Source: Nocardia vinacea
Lineage (GTDB): Bacteria > Actinomycetota > Actinomycetes > Mycobacteriales > Mycobacteriaceae
DNA: 64,000 nt
Direction: 5' to 3'
Assembly: GCF_035920345.1 (NCBI RefSeq)
Contig: NZ_CP109149.1
Span: 4,464,001 to 4,528,000 of the forward strand
Under the pieces are notes generated by a model that saw nothing but the letters and a program-made list of their open reading frames with translations, was not told the DNA's origin and did no database searches. Shown in pieces: positions 50,001 through 62,000 of the stretch (position 1 is the stretch's first letter; every line of letters begins with the position of its first letter). The position numbers were made by a program, and so were the translations under genes.

Positions 50001-53000
50001 GCGCGCGGCCGCGTACTCGCCGTAGATCTCGGCCGCTCGATACCCGCCGGGCGGTTCTCCCCACTCATCTTCCTCGAACGCGCTGATGTCGATGCCCGCG
50101 CTGAGGATTTCCCGCCGAGCCTCCCAGGCGACGAGAGCGACCTCGGCTTCCATGCGGAACCAGTTCAGCAGTTCTCGTTCGATCCACTCAGTTTCGGACA
50201 TACCCGCGCTGGGCTGGTCCCAGGTCGATATGTCCTGGTCGAAGAAGATCCTGCCGACCAGCTTGGCGAAGAGGAATACCCGCCTTTCGATCGAATCACT
50301 CTCGGGTACAGCGAAAATCACTGTCTTCTGCGCAGGACTGACTCCGATTGGCACCGCGCCGCTGCCTTGCGTGAATGACCGGCCATCAGCCTTCAGATAT
50401 TCCAGTTTCCGAGTCAGGGACGGCGAATACGAGACGAGCGTATCCATATCCCGGCCGAGACCGGTTGCGCCGCCGTACCACTGGTCGGTGGCCCACGTCT
50501 TGATGTCCTCGTGGTAGGACCCATTCCGATCACGGGCCATATGATCGGCGATCCGATCGATGGCCTCCGTGAGCCGGATCTCGCCACGCGCGACGGCATC
50601 GTATGCCTCGACATCGCCATAGCCGTTGGTGGTGAAAGCGTCATCCGGGAGTTGCCTGTCCAGCTTCTCCTCCAGCTCGCGCCGCACTCGCACGGAGACG
50701 AGCGCGGCATGCGCCTCGTTCTCGAAGCGCTTGCGCATCTCGCTGGTTATCCACTGGTTCTTCGTCACTCCCGGCTGCCACGGATCCAAGTCGGTGTCGA
50801 CTCCGTAAACAGCGTGACCGAGCTCATGAGCAAGGGTGAGAACGATATGGTCCGCAATCTCGGCGGCGATGCGATCCGGGTCTCGCTCCCCCCGCTTCGT
50901 AGCCACTTCCTGCACACGGTTCGCGATTTCGGTGCAGTCGACCTCGATCCGACCATCGTCACGGATATGGCGACCCCATGTTCCATCGGAATGCGCCGGA
51001 TCACCACCGTCTTCGATGACATAGTCACCACTGGAAACCCGCGTGAACTGCTGCATGAAGTATTCGGAACGGTGGGCCAGATCGTTGACGAGCGAATCAA
51101 TCTCCTCACCGAGACCGGTCTCGATAACCAGCGGCGGATCGACAGGCTCTATGTCCGCGCCGGGTCCGGCCTCGATGACAGCCGGACCGTCTCCACTTCC
51201 GACAGGAGCGCCATCGTCATCGGGACCGGTATCTCCGGCCATGGCGAGCGCGGCAACCCCGAGACCGCCCCCGAGCAAGATGCGGCGTTTCACACCCCCG
51301 ATCGCCCCGGTGTCATCGGAATAGGGCAGCTCCGCAATCTTGCCGGCCAGCGCCTCGAGCGCTTGGCGCTCGGCCTCGAGAAAGCGCTCGACCGTTCCGG
51401 GAAAGGCCGCCTGCTCGATGGTTCCGTACCCCGGCCCGAACCGCTGGGCCAGCACACTCCGGTCGACCCCACCCAGCTGCCGCCGCGCATTCTCGACCTG
51501 CTCGAAGTCCGCATCCTCCACGATGCGGTAGACGTCATCCGTCTCGTCGAAACCGTGGTCGTGCCGCAGTGCGTGCAGGATCATCCGATAATCGCGCCGA
51601 ATGTCGGGAGTGGGTGAAGGGGCAGCAAACCCGCCCCCACCCGACTGGCCCTCAACCCGCGATGGACTGGGCGGGGTACCGATCCGGCCGGAAGCCTCGA
51701 GCGCACGCGCCGGCAGCGTACCAACGGGGATTCGATGCACCGGATCGCCCGAGGCATCGAAATCCCAGTGACGGATCTCGACACCGGGGTAATGCCTGCG
51801 CGCGTCGAACGGCTCGTGACGCAACACCGGCGGACCCTCGAGCCGCCGCCCATGCTCGTCTACCGGGAAGATCAGCTCATGAATCCACGGCTCACCATCA
51901 GCTCCCCGGTACACCGTGACGACATGCCATTCCGGCTCCCCCTTCGGTGCGGTACGGTTCCGCACTGCGACGAGTGAAAACCCACCGCCGCGGACTGCGT
52001 CGGCGATATTCGCAAGCTCGGCCGATCGATCGGGATCAGCGTCGAACTCGGCGAGATCGGCATCGAGCGCATGCGCGGCAGTCGGAAAGGAAACACCTCG
52101 ATCGTGCGCCGCCGCACCATCGAGCATCTCGCGTATCTCCGCATCCCCCAGCCGCATCCGCAAATGCCGTGACATTCCTTGCTCTACAAGGAATTCCAGC
52201 TCAGAAACAAGACACACGTTGGCGCCGTTTCCGTCCTCCAGCAGCAGATGCGCATCCTGCACCGGCCCCAGCTCGGGCGCCGACTCGCCGGCTGGTCGTA
52301 CGCCACTGCCATCCTCGGTTTCGCCCACCTTCCGCAACGAACCCTGACGCGCCGCCGAGTCACTGAGTTCTGAATCCTGGTATGCCTCAACCGCTTCGCG
52401 CGACTTGTCAAGGACTGCGGTAACGCGGGACCGCCCGATCGCCCTGCCACCCGGATCAGTAACGCTCGCCCCACCAACATTCGACCTCCTGTCGACCCCA
52501 CCGATCCACTGCTCTGCCCGACGAACTCGACTCTGTGCCTCGTGATATCTCGACACCGCCGCCACCAGCATGTTGTCGTGCCCTATCCGCGCCAAAACCT
52601 GCGCATATCGATCCGACACCATCTCGGCGAGATCAATCTCGGGCCACCGACGAATCGCTTCTTTCAAGGACGACAACGCGGCAGCCCGGTCAGCGACCAA
52701 CTCATCCATGTCCCAGACACCCGGTACGAACCCACGTTCGGCCACATCCGGTACAGCGAAAAAGACTCGGACAGCGGTATTCTCACCCAAAACACCGTCC
52801 TTGCTACGACGGTAATAGATCGCAACCTCGGTATAGCCGAGCTCAACGGCCAGCTTCCCGGTGAACGTATTCCGCGCCGCATCCTCAGGAGAGAGAAACA
52901 GTTCCTGCACACCGGCATTGAAACTATCCAGGTTGTCGGCGACCGCGGCATCGGATTCCCATACGCTGCCGATCACCCGCACTCGATGCCCGACGGCAGC

Positions 53001-56000
53001 CCAGAGGCCTTCGAACATCTCCCGTCCGGACAGTGTTCCCTCGGCCACTTTGATCGACAACGTGAGGACGCCGTTCTCATCGACCGTGCCGTGAATGCCT
53101 ACCGACCCACCGTAGATACCGTCACCGACATCAGCCCGCCGATACATGCAGGTGTAGCTAGCGCCGTGCTCGTCTTCGTCATGCTCAACTCTTAGCGGTA
53201 CCCACACCGCTCCCGTCGCTCCCAGACTGCTCTCTGACCCCAGACCCGAGTCGACGGCCGACTGGAGACCCGCCACACCTTGGCCGCTGTGCTCATTCGC
53301 CGGATCTCGTCGTATCAGTTCCTTCGGAGTGGTGCCGTACTGCGCCTCGATACCTTCGTCCAGCGCAAAACCGAAGTCGGACAGCGCATCGCCGCCATCG
53401 TCCGGCGATGCGGGGGTGCTATCGGAGGCTGGGGCGTTGTATGGCACCGGGGCACGGCCGATGAAACGCCGCACCTCCGCGTCGGTCTGTGGGGCCTGCG
53501 CGACATCCGGCCACCGCTGGAGTGGGTCCCCGACCAGCACAGCGCTGATGTTGTCCAGAGAAATGTCGCCGGCTTTGTCTTTGTTGTCTCTCTGTTTCTG
53601 CTTCGCGGCGTACACCTGATTGACGAGGGCGGTCAGGGCCACCCGGGCATTCGGCGCATTCATTACGGTCTCGGCCACTTCGGCATCGCTCAGCGCGTTC
53701 ATGCCGTCGCTGCAAATCAACACGTGGCTGAAGGGGGCCGCGCCGGACTTACTAGAGAAGGTCTTGATGTATTCCTCGACCTCGTTATCGCCCGGAATAT
53801 CGTCGCGGCCGATGGCACGGGCGAGATACCTGCCGACCCCGTGGTCCTTCGTGAGCTGGACAGCGGTGCCGCTTTCGGAATCCACCCCGTACACGCGACT
53901 GTCACCGATCCAACCAACGGTCACCTGACCGGGTTCGACCACAGCGATCGCGATCGTCGTCGCCGGTGGCTTCCTTTCATCGGGGTACAGCAGCTTATTC
54001 ACCGACTGCACAATGTCTTCGGCATCGGCAATCGCTTGCTTCACCGCCCCATGCGCGGCCATGCCACGACCCAGCGACCGCACCAGACTGTCCTGCGCGA
54101 CCCGAACCGCCAGCTGCGACGCGACCTGCGAACTGGTCGCCCCGCCGACGCCGTCGCACACCACGCCCATCGTCATCGGTGTGCCGTTTCCCGCGGTCAC
54201 CTCGACGAAAGCCCGCGCGTCCTGGTTGTGTTCGCGCTCCCCGATATCGGTGATCGTGGCCGACGATCCGGCATCCACGATCTGGCGCTTCGCTAAATCC
54301 TGACGCTTCGCTGAATCGAGCTCGAGCATCACTTCCAGATGCTCGCGTACCGCGGCGCGCAGTCGCTGCCGTGGACTCGGTGCGCCGTCGACGTGCGCCT
54401 GTTCCATTGCCTGCAGCAGTTCGGCTGAAAAGAACCCGGTGCTCTGCGGATCCAGTACTGTCGTCAAGTCCTGCAACGTGGTGGCGGGCGCCTCGAGCAG
54501 TTTCGGCACCATGAACTGCTCCGGCGACAGCCCCAGCAATCGTGCCGCTTCACGCAACTCCGCCTCCACAGCAGCCCATCGCCCGAACCACGACTCGACG
54601 ACAGGTGCATGGACAGCCCGGTACGGCCCCCCGTCACCCACGGGCGGTTCCGAAATGTCATACGGCCCAGGTTGTGCCCCGCCGGTGTCGTCCGCCAGCG
54701 ATTGTTCGACCAACTCCGTCGGCCCGACACCGGACGACACGAACGGTCCATCCGCCGACCGACCAGCGCCGTGCTTCGCAGAAACTGCGCCCCCGCCCGC
54801 TTCGACCCCGGTCTGCGGCGCAGAGCCTGGACCACCGTCCTGGTTCCGTGGCGAACCATGCCCGCGCCGCACCGCCACGAAGTCCCGCGCTGCACGCAAC
54901 AATCGCTGCACCGGATCCAGCGCACCCGCCTCCCATGCCTCCCGCATGGCCTGCAACTGTCCCGGAGTGATCACCTGGGTCACGTCCGGTCGCAGCTTCG
55001 ACTCCAGATCCGACAGCGTGCGATCGGGTGCATCGACCAGTCGCGCCATGAGTTTGTCCGCGTCCACCTCCCATTTGGCCGCTGCCTCCCGCAGCTCAGC
55101 CTCCGCGGCCCCGGCAGCGTCTGCACCGAGCGAAGATCCGAGCCATGGTTCATCCACGGATCTCGGCAAATCGCCTGAGCCGGCGTCGCGCTGCGACGCG
55201 TTCCCGTCGTTCGTCGAGTCGCTGTTATCAGCCTGAACCTCGGCCTCGTCCGAATGATCCGCCCCCAGCCGGACGTCCGGGCAGTCCACACTCGGCCGCG
55301 CCGTCGAGACACCTCCGTCGTCCAAGTGAATCCCATAGCCGGGCAAGGGAATTCCATCGGCACCCAGCAGCACACGGCTCTCCTCCGGTGGCAGACCATC
55401 GCCACCCTTGGGAATCTCGCGCCAGCCCTTGGCATCCACGTCGATGCCGTAGGTCTTGGTTCCCTCGGGGAACCACTCCGACGGCAACGACCCGTCGGCC
55501 GCGACGGGTTCGTCGCGGACCTGGCCGTCGACCTTGTCGTGCCAGCGCACACCACCGTCTTCGCCCGGATACAGCAGCACTATGTGGGCCAGCTCCGCGC
55601 CCGGCTTCTGGATGGCGAAATACACGCGATCGCCGTAGGTGCGGACCAGATCGATGGCGTCGGCGGGCGAGAGTCCCCCACGATGCCAGTCGCCGCCGAC
55701 GGCCGTCGCCAGGAAACCAGGGGTGGCGCCCGTGGCCTTGAATGCCTCCAGCAGCGCGTCGAGCGGCGTCGGAGCATCGGGGTCGGCCTCCGGCAGGCCC
55801 TCGCCGAACGTGACAACCTCGACAACGCAGTCCAGCTGCTCGGCTATCGCATCGGCCGATTCGCCGAGCAGCGCCGCCAGATCCGCGTCGGTGATCGTCG
55901 CGCGCTCGGCTACCGGATCTTCCTGTGCCGCACTGTATTCGAGGACGAGCTCCTCGAGCTCGGTGTAGATGTTCTGCTCCAGCACGGACCGATCGTCGAT

Positions 56001-59000
56001 GACGGCGCGGATGTCCATCTCCCGCAGGAGCTCGATCGGCACCGGTGAGAGCGGCAGATGCGCGTTGACGACCTCGGCGTGAATGTCGCGCCGGGTATAG
56101 GACAGCTCAACCGGACCCTGCGGCGTATCAACGACCTTGGTGACGGTCCGGTCTTCGATCCGGGTGATCCGAATATCCAGCCCGCGTCGCAGAATGATCT
56201 CGTTCGCGCTGTTAGAGACATGGCCCGTGAACAGAGCCGGCGTGCCGGCTGGAACATCTAGTTGCATGCGGTAATCCACCGCACCGACCGGAGTCTCTTC
56301 CAGTACCCAGTGACGTGCTGGGCCGAGGCTGCCCGAGGTGTACCGCCCTCGCCGCAACACCATACCTTCGTGCCACTCCGACGGCGGTGCAGACCAACTC
56401 CACTCGTCCAAATCCTCGCCCTGGGGAGCGACGTCGATCCCGACCCTCAGGTTCTCGGTTGTCGGCGTCATGCCGACCAAGTGATCCATGCGCTCGATCT
56501 TCTGAGCGAGTTCCGGATCAACAGCCTCCCCGGACTGGAGCGGATCGTTGAATTCTGTCGAATCATCCCAGTAGCGGTGCAGGACCTCGTCCACATCCTG
56601 CTGCGGGATAGCCCGTGTCATCTTCCGCCACGTCGCACGTCCATATGCGAAACCCTCGTCGGTAGTCGAGAAGGTCCGGTATCCACCGGGAAGCGGGGAC
56701 AGCTCTGCCGGCCAGTTGCCACCATCCCTGACTTCGCTGCCCGAGATTTCGCCGTCCCAGATACCCCAACGCGACGACTCCGATTCGGTCAGATCGTTGC
56801 TCGGCTCACCGTCACCGAAGCCGGCGCCCCCGGCCAGCGGAACATCCGGGCAATCCACACCGGGCCTCGCCGTCGAGACACCGCCATCGTCCAAATGGAT
56901 CCCATACCCCTCCGCCGGAATCCCGTCGGCGCGCAGCAGAACACTGCTCTCTTCTGGAGGCAGCCCATCACTTCCCTTGGGGATCTCGCGCCAGCCATGG
57001 GCGTCCACGATGATGCCGAAGGTCTTGGTCCCTGGCGGGAACCATTCCGCCGGCAACGACCCGTCCGCCGCGATCGGCTCGTCGTAGACCCTGCCATCGA
57101 CCTTGTGGCGCCAGCGCCCACAGCCGTCGGCACCCGGGTACAGCAGCACCGTATGCGCTATCGGCGCGCCCGGTTGCTGGATGGCCAGATACACCCGGTC
57201 ACCGTTGTCGCGAACCAAGCCGACGCCCGCTTCCGGCGACAAACCACCGCGATGCCAGTCCCCAGCCACGGCCGTCGCGAGGAAACCGGGGGTTGCGCCC
57301 GTGTTCTTGAATGCCTCCAGCAGAGCTTCGAGCGGCGTTGGCCCGCCCTCGGATTCCCGGTCGCTCGCCGCCACGTCACCGGCGAAAGTGATCAGCTCGA
57401 CCACGCAGTCCAGCTGCTCGGCGGGATCAGGAGGCGTTGCACCACCCGAACCGTTCCCGATAGCGTTCGTGCTCAGGCCCTTGTCGCCCGAAGCTCCGGG
57501 CTCGGTGACCGGTGACTCACGGAATTCGAACCAGACCGTCTCACCGTCGGATCGGCGGTCCACACCCCACATGCCGGCGATGTGGTCCATGGCGATCCGG
57601 CCGTCGCTCCACTCGACCTCCTCGTCCGACTCGACCCACAACGGCAGTGCCGGTTCGCTGCAGGAGACCTCGACGCGAATCACCCGGGTGCCCGGCGCAC
57701 CCTGTTCCGTGACGGTCACCGACGCATCGGGTCCGGCCTGCCGGATCGCCACACCGGCAAGCTCGCGCAGCAATCCCACGGTCGGCGGGTCGGTTACGAA
57801 CCAGTCCCGCATACCCTGTCGCACCTGGCGGCGGACATCGTTCTCGAGCTGCCGGGCCGCATCATCATCGTTGCCGTCCGACTGATTCCGCTCGGACTCG
57901 TAGCGCGCTTCGGCGGAAGCGATCAACAGCCGATGCAATATCCGCTCGCCGGCCGTAGCCGATTCGATGCCGCACAGTTCGATGACGGCAAATGCTTCCG
58001 GGAGGGCTTCGTGAAGATTGAGGGAGCCGTCTTTTTTGCTGAAGCTGTACCTGCTGAACTGGGTTCGCAGCCAGTGCTGGTACCGGATTTCGTCGTCGAC
58101 ACCGTATGTGGCACGGAAGTATTCGCGGAGTTCGTTGTGGGCATCCACCCATGCGCCGTGCCCGCCCGCATAGTCCATGACGTGGCCGAGTTCGTGGAAG
58201 ATGAACGCATACAACAGACGCTCGGCGGGCATTGCGCTGAACCCGTTTTCGACGTTGTGCACCATCGTCATGCCTTCGAACTGCGGCAGATCGAGCGCCT
58301 GCGCCACGTCGAAGATCAGCGCACTCGTGTAGCGGCACTCTCCGTCGACATATCCGCGCTTGGCACGCGCATAGGCGATTTCATCTGGGTTTCTGGTGGA
58401 TTGGAGAAGCTTGTCGATTCGGATCTCGGGAAGATCCAGCCAGGGGTACTTGGTGAAGATGTGGTCGACTGCGCGTGCGAACTCACGAGCCAGGTCGATA
58501 TCGATCGCGGAGTTGTCGAAAACAATCGATACCGGACGCGAGTTTCCTCGGCGCTCTCGCAGTCTCTCCTCGAGCGCCGCAGCGACCTGTTGTGGAGTTT
58601 CGCAGTGGGCCGCCCAGTCATCGGTGACAGATCCGCGGTGCTCGGCGCTGAGCAATGGGATAGTCGACGACTCGCCCGCAGCACTACTCTCGGCCGACGG
58701 CAGGTGCTCCAGAACTGCCGAACGCGGCCGAACCTCACTCTGATAGACGTTCAGCGCCTTGACCGCTACCAGTGCGTGCAGCTCCTTCGTGGAGTCTCGC
58801 TGATTCGGAATCTGCGCCTCGACGGCAGCGAACGCGTTGGCTGCTGCGCTGTACCAGTCCTGGTCACCAAAATTCAACTGAGCCCAGGCAATCCAGGCCG
58901 ATTCCTCCCGATCCGGGTGAATCTCGATCGTCCGCTCGAATGTCACCGTGAAAAGGGCCTCCATCGCCTCCCGCGCCTGCGCATCGATCAGAGGCCGGCC

Positions 59001-62000
59001 GAGCTTCTCGTCGATGGTGGCCATCAGCGCGAAACCGAGTTCACGCATCGTCGCCAGATATACGGGACGGTCACTGGAGCCCGGCAGCATCGCCAGTGCG
59101 GCCTGCCGGACATCGCTCGCATCCGACCGGGTGTTCAGAACAATGGAAGTCGCGGAGACCGGCGCACCCCACACTGGCTCCGAGGCAGCAAAGCCCCGAG
59201 CTACACCGAGGTCCCGGACATGCACCTCGCGGAGGTCGATCTCGGGATACTTCGTGAGGATATGGTCGATCGCTCGACCGAACTCACGAAATGTCTCGAC
59301 ATCGACCCCCGCACCGCGGAACTCCTCGACCGCGACCGCGACATCGGGGTGCCTGCGTTGCAGTTCTTCCGCGACCTCCACAGCCGTGCCGCACCGAGCC
59401 GCCCAATCAGCAGCGACCACCGAACCCTGGTCGGTCCCCGCGCTGTGGTCGGGAGTGGGCGCGGTCGCCACGAACCAGGGGCCCTCGCGCCCTGCAACGA
59501 ATCCTCGCACCGTCAGTACGTCGCCGGAGACATCGACCTGCGCCCGGAAACCATTGGGGTTCCCCGTGTCACGCAGCCCTCGGCGCATCATGGTCGTGAC
59601 AACATCGACGGTGCCGGTATCGGTGATATGACGGATTACCTCGGCGACGAAGTCGTCATCGGAACGGCAGTCCGATCGGTCGATGATGATCGGGCCGGAC
59701 GACAGCAGCCGGTACAGCAGCCGTTCTCCGTCCCTCGCATTGTCACGGCGCAGTTTGACCGACGCGAACGATTCGGCAAACACCTCGTTCATGTTGAGCC
59801 AATCGGCCAACAAGAAGCTGTATCCGCTGAATTCGCCAGCACACCACTCCCAGAAGCTGTTCTCGTCATCGGTGCCGGTGGCCTCGCGATGAAGATCGCG
59901 CAGTGCGTTCATGGCTGACTTGCGCGCGCTCCTGCCGCGCGCGATATCCAGCAAGTGGCCGGCCTCATGATAAGCCACATAGACGAAGGGGCTGACGTCA
60001 CAGCCAGACAAGAACCCAGTCGCGACATTCATTCGAAACCATCTGATCGCCAGATCTCGATCCCGCATAAACTCTTCATTGAAGGTGATGGTTCGCGTGT
60101 CGGCGTTTGTCTCCGCGTACGCGGTGTCAGGTTCTACCGGACCGACACGAATCTCTTTCAATTCAATTCCTGGATACTCATCCAGAATCGCCGCAAGAGA
60201 GTTCAATATATCACGTACCGTCTGGATATCGATATCTGGATCATCGAACCCATTGACGGCGACCTTGTATTTACGTGAAAACGAATCAATAATTTTACGA
60301 ATTTCTTGCCGCGCAGCTGAATCCGTGTCGCGCTCAGTCGAGTCTTCGCCAGAAGCTATCGATCGGGATTCGCGTGTCAGCAGTGAGTGCGCATCTATCG
60401 CTGCTGCATTCGGGGTCAGCTCAGGAACCTCCACGACAGCAAATGACGTCGCCAACGCCTTCGAATAGGCCAGCTTTCCGTCACTGCTGAAGCACCGGCT
60501 GCTGAACTGCGCCTTCTGCCAGAGCTCGAATTCCACCATTGCAGTGGGAGCCCTACCGGATACCGCTTCCAAAACGATATCCGGATCAAGCGAGGCGGCA
60601 TAGGACTCGAACATACTGACCTGCGCAAGCTTCACTGCTCGCGTTTCACCTGAATGCATGAGAGCAAGACCGACGACATAGGCAGCCAGCACTTCTGCGG
60701 GACGGGCGTTCTGACTGCCGCCAAGTTCCGCCATCGCTTCCGCAAGCAGTTCCGGATCCTGGAAAGACCTGGCGTGCAGCGCGATACCGAGTTCACCGTC
60801 AATGTCTAGGGCTTCGGGCAGAACGAGGCCGTCCTCCCCCGTGCGCCGTGACGTGTACAAGTGAGAGATTTCGACCTGCGGGTACGCCCTCAGCAGCCTA
60901 TGTAATGCGTTGAAGAACTGACGAACTGTGTCGATATCGAATTCGGGGCTGGCGAACCTTATCAGATTGAGACCGAATTGGCCGCGGAGCTCGTCGACAA
61001 TCTCCTGAACCGTAGAATCGTCGAACGGCCCCGAGTCCTTCGCAGCCGAATCGGCCTCGCCGTCCGGGATCTCGACAGCTTTCGAGTCGTCGGTTCCGTC
61101 ACCGAGCAGTTCCGGCTCCGCCCCCACGGCCTCCGCCGCCGCCCGAAGCTTGAGCTCCGCGACACTCAGCGGGTCGGATGCGCCCACACCTGGTGCCGTG
61201 TGCGCGTCGGAACCAGGCGCCAACTCCGCGCCCAGGTCGGTTTCCGGTTCCTGTTCGCGCTGAGTGTCTTCGGCAGCCCCTGAGCTGTCCGCAGACTCGG
61301 CAGGACCATCACCGGGGTCGTCAGCCTCGTTCGGCATCGCCAAATCCGGCCGATTTTCCTGCGGCTCAGGAGCGTTCAAGATGCGAACGTAGGAGTCGGT
61401 TGCACGGAGATCGTAGTCACAGCTGAGCTCGATGGTTTTACCAGAGAAGCGCTGCATCAGTGCCGCTTCGATCAGTGCCTGCACCGTGGCAAAGTGCGGA
61501 TGATCCAGCTGGGGTCGACGGTAAATGACCTGTGCTTGAATTCGGCCCCTATTCGGACCTCCGTCGTAGATCCGGTAATAGAGTTTGAAATCGACTGCGA
61601 GATCGTCGATCTCGAGATGCAGGAGATCAGGAGCGCCGACCGCGCGCCGAAGCGACTCGTGAGTAGGGCCGCGTGTCTCGACCGCATGCAGTTCCGTGGC
61701 GGCCAGCAGTGACTCCACGCCCGTCTCGTCACCGGCCGCTACCGGTGTGGGAAGATTTGCCACACCGATCGCCGTCACCACCCCGGTAACCGATTTGGGA
61801 AGCTGCCCCTCTACCTCCGTCGTCGGTGCACTGATGATCCAGCCCGGAATGTCGGTCGGCGGACCACTGTAATCACTATCGGTGTCGAGCAGATCAACAC
61901 CCGCTACGACACTGTCCAGTCGGCGCCGCAGGCCGCCGGAAGCACCGTCTACTGCCCCAACCACATAGTGGATATCGATGGTCGTATCCGGGAATCGTTG

